Assembly (NCBI GenBank): GCA_905221615.1
Contig: CAJNDT010000982.1
Span: 40,727 to 104,726, forward strand
DNA from: Symbiodinium sp. CCMP2592
Lineage: Eukaryota > Sar > Dinophyceae > Suessiales > Symbiodiniaceae
Reading direction: 5' to 3'
Length of the DNA: 64,000 nt
Shown: piece by piece, positions 33,108-43,639 of the stretch
Layout: each line of letters begins with the position of its first letter
Position numbering within the stretch: the first letter of the stretch is position 1
The notes under the pieces: generated by a model
Databases searched by the model: none
Told to the model about the DNA's origin: nothing
The model's input: only the letters and a program-made list of their open reading frames with translations
Translations under genes and position numbers: made by a program

Positions 33108-33650
33108 TTGGAGCTCCTCTTCAAGATGGGCCACTGCGTAGGAATCCGGAACGGTGTTAAGGGAAAAGTTCCCCCAAGTGACGTGGACTTCGCCACCGAG
33201 GACGTGAGGACTTGCGGACCGTTCACAGCAGCTGCAGCAGAAGACGCAATCAAGAGAGGGTTAAAGCACCTCTATGTCAAGCACTACAGGTTGATGTGCT
33301 TGCTTCATCCGGAGGTTGGTCGCCAAGATGGGCAGCGACTTCCTCCTCGATGGAAGGCACCGAACTGCACGTGGTGGTGGTTGGTGTTGAAAGCACTGGC
33401 TTCGTGGCCCAGGCCAACGTGCTGGGTTTTACGCAAGCTGAAAGGTAGTGGAGTGTTTTGCGCTGCTCGCCGGACGCGACTACACGCTGCTACCAGGTGA
33501 GAGCCATGTAGACACGTCCAGATGGAGGCTATGCTCTCGGGAACGCGGTTTTTCCTCGCTCCGACTGGAGGCTTCAAGGACATTGTGGAAGATGGCGTCA
33601 TCAATCTCGCGCTTGTGGAGCAAGAGCTTTCTCGAAAAGTGAGCCCTGCG
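33108..33650 (+). CDS. Unrecognised plus-strand exons (candidate)
   Basis: Two or three exon-like stretches: 33108-33290 (KGKVPPSDVDFATEDVRTCG), about 33290-33440 (GTELHVVVVGVESTGFVAQA) and about 33520-33638 (MLSGTRFFLAPTGGFKDIVE), the last ending at a GTGAGC donor. The only plus-strand host gene candidate in the window. No family recognised. Confidence 0.3.
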
Positions 33651-34224
33651 AAGAACAGTAAGTTCGGAGGCTTGTGACTTGTTTCTCAGTACATTGTGGA
33701 AATCATCCACTGTGCCAATATGCTTAAACGACCGCGCTACTTGGGTTGAACTGCGGAGCGACAATCGCTGCATTTCCTCGTGAATTGATGCTTTGTTTGT
33801 TGTTTGCTCGGCATGCATATTTGTATATACGCTGTCACTGTACACGGCACGCATGTCGGAGCGGGCATGGTTTATTTAAAGCAACCCTGTGGGGTTTGGT
33901 CTTGCAGTTTGCCTCCCCCGGCCCCCGGAGGAATAGGCTCAGGACTTTGAGTGCTTGGGAGCCGGTCGCTCCTGGTTCTGCTGCCCATAGTAGAACCCTT
34001 GTAGTGCTCTAGCCGATGCTATGTTCCTGAGCTTCGCTTGTTTGAGTTTTGAGCGCCGGAGATACGGCTTTTGGCTCGCGCAGCTGCCAGGTTATAGGCG
34101 CACCCCTCGGGAAGGTCTGATTTCTGCCCAGCTGACGCAAATCGGCGCTGGCGCATACAGACACCCGCGGGCTTCCAGAATTCATTTTTGCATTAGGTGC
34201 GTTCGCATCGAACCCTCAACCTCG

Positions 34225-34430
34225 CAAACAAAGATACTATAAACAACTACAATAAACTATAAGAAACTAAAAGAAACTATCATAAACTATCATAAACTAC
34301 AATAAACTACAATAAACTACAATAAACGATAATAAACTAAAACAAGCTATAATGAACTATAATAAATAAACTAGAGTAAACGATAATATACTATAATATA
34401 CTACTATAATACATTATAATCTACACTAAA
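34225..34430. repeat. Short tandem repeat, CATAAACTA-type
   Basis: About twenty imperfect 10-11-bp units (ATAAACTAC, ATAAACTAT and so on), A/T-rich. Confidence 0.9.
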
Positions 34431-36340
34431 ATCAGGATGGGTTTTTCACCTGAGGCTCCCGCTCGCTCGCCACTGCTGCCAGTAGGCCGACGCCTTCGCA
34501 GGAACGAGGTGCCCAAAAACTTCAGAGCTGTCGCTTCGGCCGGACGACCTTTCCCCGCAGCCAGGAGGGGATCGGTGCCGGAACTCCTGATAAAAGCGAA
34601 GTCCCCAAGCAAGGATAGGGATGGCCGGGATGGAATGGGGCCTATCGGTCAATATGTAGTTGCAAGTCAGGACGGTGCCAGATTGATTCTGATTCGGACG
34701 TGAGCTGCCAAGAGGTCACAAACGACGCATGTGACAAAGTCCAGGGTGGACGTAACATGACGCAACCCTGCGGTTGGCAGCGGTCTCTTGTCTGCCTTGC
34801 GAGCGTGTCTCTCTGAAGTCTGCGCCGGCTTGTGATCACCATCGGTGTGCTCACGCATACCAGCTCTGTGCAGCAACTGGTCGAGAGAAAGCCATACGGC
34901 TACACCAGTGATAACTTGTCTAGCTCTCCGCGAGCTTGAGGTTTCTCTCGACAAAGCTAGTATCTGAGACTTGTGCCGCAGCTTCGAGCATAGTCGACCG
35001 TGCATGACTGTGTCTAACAGTCAATGCCGAGCGGCGTTTATCACAATCTTCAAACCCAAAATTCCATTGCCAGGAGCTTCGGAAGTCGACTGACAGTGTC
35101 TCACATCGAGTAGATGGAATATGTGGATGCAGATAATCCTCAAAGCCAGTCTGTTCAGAAGCCCAGACGGCAAAACCCCTCGATAATATCCAACGTTCAG
35201 TTTTCGCTACAAACTCTGTTCCTTGCCGGCGCGTTTACGTATTGGGACCTGCCAACCATGTACATTTTTTCTACACTTTCGCGACAGATTACGCCAGCGA
35301 AATGCCACCCCTCGTCGCAGCTTTAGAGCTGCAAGTCATGTGCCGAAGGCCCAAAACAGGAAAATCGGAGCAGGACTGGCACAGACCATCCAGAAACCTT
35401 GCGGCCTCTGTTCGATCTCGCTCCAGCCGCCCTTCCGCCCTCTTTCTGTACTTTGCGCAAGATAATGAACAGAAAGCCTTCATTCCCGAGGTTCCTGTGT
35501 CAAGATGCCACCGTATTACAAGAAGCCTTTGATACAGAACAATATACAACATGATATAGCAGCACATACTAGTATATAATCATGCCGACTGCGGGCACAG
35601 GAGTTCTGACTCGCACAAGTGTGGACAAAATGATTCAAAATCTCCTCGGAAGATGTCTACGGGCACTCATGGCTCGGCACCTGGGAAGGGACAGTAGGTA
35701 GAGCTATCGATGGAAGTGACCACACTTTGCCATGATGCGAAGAAGCAAAGCCTGTGCAACACGCTGTATCAGAGCGGCTTCGGTTTCCCTAGTATAGAAC
35801 TGTTTGTTCCATGCTGCATCTACCATCATACGGGGCCAAATACATTCAACAGCTACTTGTCTCCAGCCCTGCCGGCGTGAGCTAAATGCTTGACCATTCG
35901 GGCTTGGTTTGTGACAAGGCCGCAGGTGCACCGCTACCACGCATCATGTTGGCTCTGCTGTCGCCTGTTCAGAACTGCCATGCATTGCCGATCTGTTAGC
36001 TGGGGCGCCAGAGTCCGGAACCGAATGCTCCTTACACTTGATGGAGCTGTCTTGCAGCCTTGCCTTCCAAGCCAGACTCACACAACCTGAGTTTGCCAGC
36101 GAGAAGGCGCCCAAGCCTACTCAGCGACAGGCAGCTTACTGCAACTCGGAACCTCTCCTGACTTTGATTTTGCGCAGCTTGGGGGCTCAAGGAGCGCTTG
36201 GTCGCACTCGAACTTGCAATCCATGCAGAACACGAAGCTTATCAAGCCGCTGAAGGATTCCTCGGTCACATAGCAGACAGAGCAAAAGCAGAAGTTCCAA
36301 AAAACGAAGCGGGCGGTCATTGTCATCGTAAAAGTACTCA
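34431..36340. other. No gene recognised
   Basis: No exon-like segment with a recognisable motif was found on either strand in this stretch. Confidence 0.4.
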
Positions 36341-36374
36341 CAACAGTGAAAATGATGACCCGTAGTAATAGTCG

Positions 36375-36397
36375 TCCTCGTAGTATTGGTAGTATTG

Positions 36398-36464
<67 letters not shown>

Positions 36465-36790
36465 GTAGTAGGTAGTAGGTAGTAGGTAGTAGGTAGTAGG
36501 TAGTAGGTAGTAGGTAGTAGTAGGTAGTAGGTAGTAGTAGGTAGTAGTAGGTAGTAGTAGGTAGTCGTACGTAGTCGTACGTAGTCGTACGTAGTCGTAC
36601 GTAGTCGTACGTAGTCGTACGTAGTCGTACGTAGTCGTACGTAGTCGTACGTAGTCGTACGTAGTAGTACGTAGTCGTACGTAGTAGTACGTAGTATATG
36701 TAGTATGCAGTAGTACGCAGTAGTTCGCAGTAGTACGTAGCAGTATGTAGTAGTGCGTAGTACACAGTAGTACGTAGTTTTACGTAGTAG
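36375..36790. repeat. TAG microsatellite grading into 7- and 10-bp repeats
   Basis: Pure TAG triplets (about 36388-36460) change to GTAGGTA heptamers (36461-36545) and then to ten exact copies of the decamer GTAGTCGTAC (36561-36660), followed by variant copies. A second TAG/CAG-type tract runs 36840-37100. Minus-strand open frames of 190 codons over this region are artefacts. Confidence 0.95.
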
Positions 36791-36953
36791 TACCAGTAGC
36801 AGTAGTAACAGCGGTAGTAGCAGCATTAGCAGTCGTCGTCGCAGTCGTGCTGGTAGCAGCAATTCGTCGTCGTCGTAGTCGTAGTCGTAGTCGTGGTCGT
36901 AGTAGTAGCAGCAGTAGAACAAGCAGTAGTAGTAGTAGTAGCAGCAGCAGCAG

Positions 36954-36998
<45 letters not shown>

Positions 36999-37214
36999 CC
37001 GTACTGGCAACAGTAGTTGTGGCAGCCTCAGAAGCGGTAGTGGTTGTTGTTGTTGCAGTAGTCGAAATTGCAGTAGCAGCAGCAAAAGCAGTGGTGGATG
37101 CAGAGGCAAACCGTTGAGTAAGAGAAGCAACAACAAGTAGTTTCATGAATAGGAGAGTAATTGGTGTCAGCAGTCGGTCGGTGCGTCTGTCAGTGTTTGA
37201 TTGTACGTACGTAA

Positions 37215-38090
37215 TCAGACATCTACATGGCAAACGATGACATGCTGCGAGGCGTGCGAGATTCGCCGCTCGAGACTTACAGGCCATCTAACTAGGCAGT
37301 TGCCCCCCCATATGCCAGTCGGCCCAAACGGTTGCGCGTTGCAGCCACAACTGTACCCTGGGATGGATCCGAGGAGCGAAGGTGAACTCGAAGTAGTGAG
37401 CCACTTGCTCACCCTGTGCACCCGGGAGCCCATTGTAGATCCAGAGCTGCATTATCGCAATAGCCATGGAAATGCAGGTTACCTGGGTCGCGAACGAGCC
37501 AAAAAGTCGTTTCAGGGCTGTGTACCAGAATATGAAACCAAGCAGTGCCCCCTGCATGTACCCTTAGCGATTGGCTGCTGAGCTTCCACAAGATTGAACA
37601 ACATGCTCTCATCCAGAAGCAGCTTGGCTTTCTTTGCCATGCTGTACAAGAACACAAAGTCCACCAGGGCCATGGTGATCTCCTGAAGTCGAACTGCCAT
37701 GCAGATAAGCATGAGTATCATGATACATCGACCGTTAAGGAGGTCACATCAAAGTCACAAGCCTTCAAAGCCCAGGCATACGTAGGTTCGACATATCACC
37801 CTCCCCTGCAGTGTCATCTCACTTTGCCTTCGTCTGGGTTCCGGGTCCCTACTTTTTATGACTATGGATCCACAACAGCGCCACTCCTGTTGCGCTGCAC
37901 TAGGCCTTTTCCTAGCTTCAGCCTGCAGATTTCATCTGAGCGGCATTTACATATTCAATTTCGTGTGCGATGACCTCGAAGCGCTCGAGGCTGGCAGTGA
38001 TCAGCATCGCCGGCACAACTGTAGAAACAATGTTGAGGGCCATGATCAGCTTGACGAGCTTCCTGGGGAGTCCTAGCTGATGTCCTAGAG
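37215..38090 (-). CDS. Candidate multi-pass membrane protein exons
   Basis: Three minus-strand segments in series have transmembrane character: about 37925-38085 (KLVKLIMALNIVSTVVPAML, a helix followed by a charged segment), about 37590-37715 (EITMALVDFVFLYSMAKKAK) and about 37290-37560 (ALLGFIFWYTALKRLFGSFA with a second helix CISMAIAIMQLWIY). Spacing and orientation fit three exons of one polytopic protein. I do not recognise the family and splice sites are not fixed. Confidence 0.4.
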
Positions 38091-38199
38091 CACTCACCTC
38101 CGACATCCCGAGACATCCATGACATCCTTGGCTTATATAACCCCAACAGAAACACGGAGTGACGAGACCAGCAGCCAAAACCGGCTCAATCCTCCCTAA

Positions 38200-38255
38200 C
38201 ACCCCGAGACCTTGAACCCTAAACCCTAAAGTCTGGACCCTAAACTCTCTTAGAT
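38200..38255. repeat. Interstitial telomere-like repeat
   Basis: GAACCCTAAACCCTAAAGTC and a further CCCTAAACTC; the TTTAGGG type known for dinoflagellate telomeres. Similar degenerate stretches sit in eS19 intron 3 and near 23445 and 48360. Confidence 0.6.
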
Positions 38256-38259
38256 CCTT

Positions 38260-40490
38260 TACAGAACCCTCTTTAAAGGAGTCCTTAAATCCCTCAGACT
38301 GCCCCCAAAGAAGAGCCATCTTGCGGCCCAAAGGCGATCTTGAGAAAATGTCCTCAAAGTCCCGGGGGCCGCCTCCGACAATTCACTGAACTCCCCGGAT
38401 TGCGGCTCATGAAACTATACATGACTTACTATGGTTATATAGGATTGAGGGTCAAGGGTAGAATATATTCAAATCTACGAGTACAATAGCTGAATAGCTG
38501 CGTAAAGGGGCTCGAAAGTTTACGTTGTGGGACTGCAACATCCACACGGGGCTCGAGCTCCAACTCGTGCTACCGCTGTGTGTTGCAGGGCGCGTTCTCG
38601 TCAGTCAAGACACTGACCGTCAAGACCACTGTCCGCTGGAGGCGACGAAAGCAGTCGGTGAAATGTTTGGGAAAACGAGGGAAGCAGGGAGGCATCTCGC
38701 CGTATCTGCACAGCCTGCCCCAGGCAGTCGGCGTGTGGCCCGTCTTCGTCAGGCTACGACATCCAGAACGAGCCATCGTGTTGCTTACTCCGCAGTCCGC
38801 AAACCTTCGTCAACACTCTGACTGGCATTGAAATCCCGCCCAGCTGCTCTACACGGTGAGTGGCATTGCTGCGTTTGACAGCTCACCGCTCGCGAAAATC
38901 GATAGCTGTCAAGGGTCAAGGCCGAGGAGGGGAAACCCATGGTAGATATTACGATGTATTGAAAAGTATAGTACTATTGTACAATGATTTCTATGGTATA
39001 CGAAGAAGGCTTGGACGAATGCATGGCTGGACAAGGTAAACTTCGTTCCCGTGTATGTGAAAAATGTCTTGCAGCAACGGTTTGCGCTGCTTCGTAGTCT
39101 TGCTCAGCATGTTTGTGGGTACATGCGCAATCCGTGTTTTTCATCATTCGAACCATCTTGTGGGACGTAGCTTTGTAGTTGGCCTCCCTGTCCCTGGAGA
39201 TAAAGGCTCAGGGCCTTTGAGCCACTCCTATATAGCACTCCTAACTGCAAGGCAACCCAATGCCTGAAATGCAGGGTTTCCTTGTCAAGTCCGGTATGCA
39301 TTTCTGCAACCTTGCATGTGTTGGTCGAGGCACGAACCAACCCTCTGATACCTTAGGAGAATATTACCACTATCATCAAGTGGTCAGACCCAAATGGGAA
39401 GCATCCCTGCGCAGTATTGTTCCAGCGAGCTCGCCTACAAGGGCATAAACCTGGATGAGGGCGAAGCAAAACGTCGCCCAGAACTCAGTCAAGTGGAAGA
39501 ACTGTTCGTGCTCTTCTCCTCAAGTGATGAACCGTTGAGAAGAACTGGCTTTGGAAGCATGGTTTGCCTTGCTTTTTCGACTGCCCTCCCCTGATCAGCA
39601 AGCGAAACAGCAAATCGCGAAAAGTAAGGGCCGGTCGGTACTGAAGATCCATGGAATTCAATATTGTGGTGCAGATGTTGATACCGACATATACCAAGCT
39701 GCAAATAGCCAGCTGCCTCCGCTCGGCAATGTTCCAGCAACTCATCAGGTTCTTTCTCAAGCGGGGGGCTCTACTCCTTCTGGGTCGAAGGGTTTCTTTA
39801 TCAAGTGCACATCTCCGATTTTCAAGCTGAAACATGCATGATTTAACAGCATCGGCCAGGCAAATGTATCGAAGTAGTTCGTTGCAGAGCTCTGGGCATG
39901 TCCGTGCTTGGACTGGCCAAACCAAGCTGCAGATTTGTCCTTGACATCGAACGTAACCGGTGTAGCATCTCCGTCATCATGACTTCCTCCATCCTGGCAA
40001 GTGCGAGCGTGCTCCTTTCTCTCAGCCAGGCTAAGACATGATCAAAACGCAGGGTAGAAGCTGTCCTGGAGGTTCGAGCCATGTTCCAGTTGAGGCTGTT
40101 GATCTTGTCTGTATGCCTGTCTAATCAGTCTAATCTTGTCCGCTCCACGACGGAGAGATGTCCACACACCAGGGCACATGCTACAAGTTCAGCCACGACA
40201 CGCTTGGTATGCTGTGATTGGCTCATCATTCTCAGCGAGAGGAGTGTTCATGGCCATCGCTCACGGGAAGCGACCGTCCGCAAACGCACGTTTGCATATG
40301 CTGGGGTTGAGTGCTCTTTGCTCGTCTTTCGGACGCAAAGCAAGGCTTGTACTTGAGACATGTTAAAGCTGGGATGCATGAAGCTGGGATGCAGCTGCCG
40401 GAGCCCAGGATTCGGAGGAGCGGAGCTTTTGGTGAAATCTCTGCTACTGGTACCAGGATGCACCAGGTAATGCAATGTAGGATCCGGCGC
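38260..40490. other. No gene recognised
   Basis: Several short open frames on both strands but none with a motif or convincing splice context. Confidence 0.4.
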
Positions 40491-40494
40491 TCCT

Positions 40495-43060
40495 GATTGC
40501 AGAGGTATCTGAATCATCAAAGAGGAGGGAAGCAGCTTTCGGCTTCTTCGGTGCGGTCATCCTGAGGCATGTTGATTATGTTGATGCAGATGATGCAGGC
40601 CCATGCTGCGTCAGTTAATCCCTGCCAAGCTCTCGGCGAAGCGGGCAGTGGCGCATCGTCAAAGATGCCCGCGCCCGGCTTCGGCGGGGCCGAGCTCGGG
40701 CCCAGAGGTCCCAGAGCACCAGCTCGGGAAGTTGCTTTCGGTGCGACCTGCAAAGAGGACGTGTGAGAGAGCAAGCTTCGAGGTTCGAGGCCGACCCTCC
40801 ACGCCGGGTATCACAAAACAGCGCGGGAGCGGGGCAGCATCGGCCAATGCCATGTGGACATGACCTAAGCTTGGGCCTCGTCATCGAAGAGCGGATCGTG
40901 AGCACGTGGTACCGGTGGTGCCTGGCATGGTGCTTGGTGACCGAACTAGGCACGTACCCGGCGTAGGATCATCCGACGCCGCCTTCGTGACCACTCTGCT
41001 CGCCTTCAAAGCCGAGGAACAGTGGAGCTACCCCGCGGCTCCAATCATGCTGAGGAGATCGCAGGCACCGGTAGAGGAACATCATCATCGAACAGTGATG
41101 CCGCGCTTTTGGGGACAGGCGCCTCTGCGGGCCAAGGCAATCTCTGCCCCTTCCCCAGCACGACGGGTGGCCTGGGTGGCCTTTGCCTTTGCCGCCGATG
41201 CCGATGGCTCTGCGACCTCAAATCCGGGGCACATGCAGATCACCTGAACGTGTGCTTCTCCAGCTTCCGAGGGTTTCACTTTGGCAGGCACGGGCTGCTC
41301 GGAAAACGGCGATGGCCCTGAGGCTTTCTTCGGGGAGGCCATCACCTGCGCACAGGCAGCGGGTTGCCATGCACGGCACGCATACACTTTTTACTGAGCA
41401 TCTTCAGTGCCGTTTGCGACTGGTACTCAGCTCATGTTGATCGGCCGACAGGAAACCTGCAATTTGCGGAATTGTCCAATTTTGTGCAGTGCAACCTATC
41501 TTTTCTGCGCCACACTTGCAGTACTGACGCATTGTACTTTATTGGGAACCTTGGTACACATCCCGACATTAGGTTCAAGCAGTATATGCGGAGCACCTTC
41601 GTCTTTGCTGCTGGACGTTTTGCAGGTTCATCGTCATCGAAAAGCGACGCCATGCCACTTTTCAATGTGAGAGGCGCCTGCAATCGACAAGTTCATGTCT
41701 TGGCCCTTCTTCAAACAAGAGTGCGCCTTCGGCTGCGAAGCACTGGAGGCGGGCTCGTCATCGAAGAGAGAGGACGCTCCAGCTTTCAAGGTCAATGGAG
41801 CCTGACGGTCCCAAAACTACCCGTTCGCCACAAGGTCGCGACAAGGAGTTATCCGCCGAGGCTGCAGGCCCAGGCGTATTGGGGCTTAACTCAGGTACCC
41901 TCCACCTAATCTTCCTTCCTGCTCCGCTTTTTGCGTTCATTTCCCACCCCCCCGCCCGGCACCCCTTTATTTTACCCGCTTTTCAGCCCTCCCCCCCTTG
42001 TCCCGCTGTTGTTTGGGCTGTTTTTGGTGCGCCGCCCCTTACCGAAAACAGAGTCCCAGGTCCACCTCCCTTGCACGACACTGTACGAGCTTGGCATGGC
42101 GAGGATAGAGTATCCAGCATGGCCGCAGCATTTCGCGAAACTGTCCTTACCGCCGAAGGGCTTTCTGAATCTTCAAACGTTGGATCCCCTTCACAGCTCT
42201 GCTACAAACTGCACAGAGTCACACTGCACACTCTTGCAGTTGCCGCATGCTGCACGAAACCCTACACAATCCAAAAGCTGGTAGGAAATTCCAGGCATTG
42301 CAAAGGCCCTAAAGTCTCCCAAACGTGCAAAGGCAGGAGTCGGTGAGTCGGGGTTCACAGCTCATTGCAATGCCGTCAGCGGAGAACAATCTCCCACCGG
42401 CGAAGGAAGTTAAAGGCACCATCAGCGCAAGTTGAAGCTTTGGGATCGACGTCTGAGGGAATCCGCTGGTCTGTCACTGCAGCTTGAGGTAAACGAAAAA
42501 GCTGGTGCCTTCGCTGGTGATGGTGCATCATCGTCAAACAGCGACGACACTCCGCTTTTCGCAGGCGATGCCTTCGGCAATCGGCAATCTGAAGAGTTCG
42601 TTCTTGCCCAGCTCCGTTGAGGGCCTTCTGTGCTGGTGGGAGAGCAGGCTCATCGTCAAAGAGCGAGGCCATCGGCGGCTTCAACGAAAGCGCCTCCCAA
42701 CGGCAGATGCACTTCATCCAGGCGACAGACGGTCTTCGAATTGCTGGTTTTGCAGTCCTTCGGATCCGCAGCTTTCGCCGGGGCGGCAACCTCCGCTCTG
42801 CTGGTGCCCGGTGGATCACAAAACACCAGTGGCAAGCTCAGGGCTCAGATTGCGGCCGGTGCAGGCATCTCCGGCTCGTCAAAAAGCGAGGATGTTCCAC
42901 TCTTCGCGGGGGATGTCTGGGCCGCCTTGGCTCAAGGCAACTGTCAATGGCCAGACTCCTAGCATTCAGCTCGAGCTTTGCACCTGTGAGCTTGGCACAG
43001 GTAAGCTGCCGCTGTCGTCGAAAAGGCTGTCGGTAGGCCTTGGAAACGAAGCACCGAAGC
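40495..43060 (-). CDS. Cluster of at least ten LF-motif exons (FAM21-tail-like)
   Basis: Successive short minus-strand exons each carry one acidic LF unit: about 43000-43060 (SFPRPTDSLFDDSGS), 42880-42945 (SPAKSGTSSLFDEPEMPAP), 42610-42700 (LKPPMASLFDDEPALPPAQK), 42490-42580 (SPAKSGVSSLFDDDAPSPAK), 41710-41815 (APLTLKAGASSLFDDEPASS), 41600-41690 (APLTLKSGMASLFDDDEPAK), 41244-41345 (SGPSPFSEQPVPAKVKPSEA, 34 codons between a GCGCAG acceptor and a GT donor), about 41070-41110 (SPKSAASLFDDDVPLP), about 40865-40890 (DPLFDDEAQ), 40620-40745 (KPGAGIFDDAPLPASPR) and about 40497-40530 (AASLLFDDSDTS). The regular one-motif-per-exon layout indicates growth by tandem exon duplication. Function by analogy with FAM21 (retromer/CapZ binding) is inference. 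Confidence 0.55.
41848..41965. repeat. Dispersed repeat, copy 3
   Basis: Starts TCCGCCGAGGCTGCAGGCCC and contains AACTCAGGTACCCTCCACCT, as in the copies at 22.5 and 23.0 kb, but is more diverged at its right end. It lies between LF-motif exons, apparently in an intron. Confidence 0.75.
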
Positions 43061-43377
43061 GCACTCCACGTCCGATCCAACCTCTGCGGACCTCGAAGAT
43101 GGTTTCCCACCAGGCTTGCCTTTGCCTTTGCCCTTGCCTTTCGCCTGCCGGGACAAGGTGCAGACCCTGACAGCCTGATTGTTGCTATGAAGCCTTGGGA
43201 ACAGGAACTGGAAGGGGTGGACCGCCGGCAACGGCCGGTCCACCAGCATCCTCTCCCTGACGCACGAGTCGTCGATGCAACGACACTAAACGCGCTCTCA
43301 ATGCTTGATGTTGCGCAACACAGGATCTATGAGAAGAACGCTAGGCTTAATCAAATCCGCCGAGGCCAAAGGCTCAG

Positions 43378-43605
43378 GCTAGTAGTGGTAGTGGTAGCAG
43401 TAGTAGCAATAGTAGCAGTAGTAGCAGTAGCAGTAGAAGTAGCAGAAGCAGCAGCAGCAGTAGCAGTAGCAGTAGCAGTAGCAGTAGCAGTAGCAGTAGC
43501 AGTAGCAGCAGCGGCAGCAGCAGCAGCAGCAGCGGCAGCAGCAGCAGCAGCGGCAGCAGCAGCAGCACCAGCAGCAGCAATAGCAGTAGTAGTAGTTTTA
43601 CCACG
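43378..43605. repeat. AGTAGC/AGC microsatellite
   Basis: AGTAGC hexamers grade into AGC triplets; preceded by a head fragment of the dispersed repeat (CCGCCGAGGCCAAAGG). Poly-Ala and poly-Leu open frames here are not genes. Confidence 0.92.
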
Positions 43606-43639
43606 AATAACAAACGGATGGATCCATCTTCGAAGCAAC

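Noticed and set aside
36187..37140. Long Tyr/Thr-rich and Leu-rich frames over the TAG/CAG repeats
   Set aside because: Pure translation of microsatellites.
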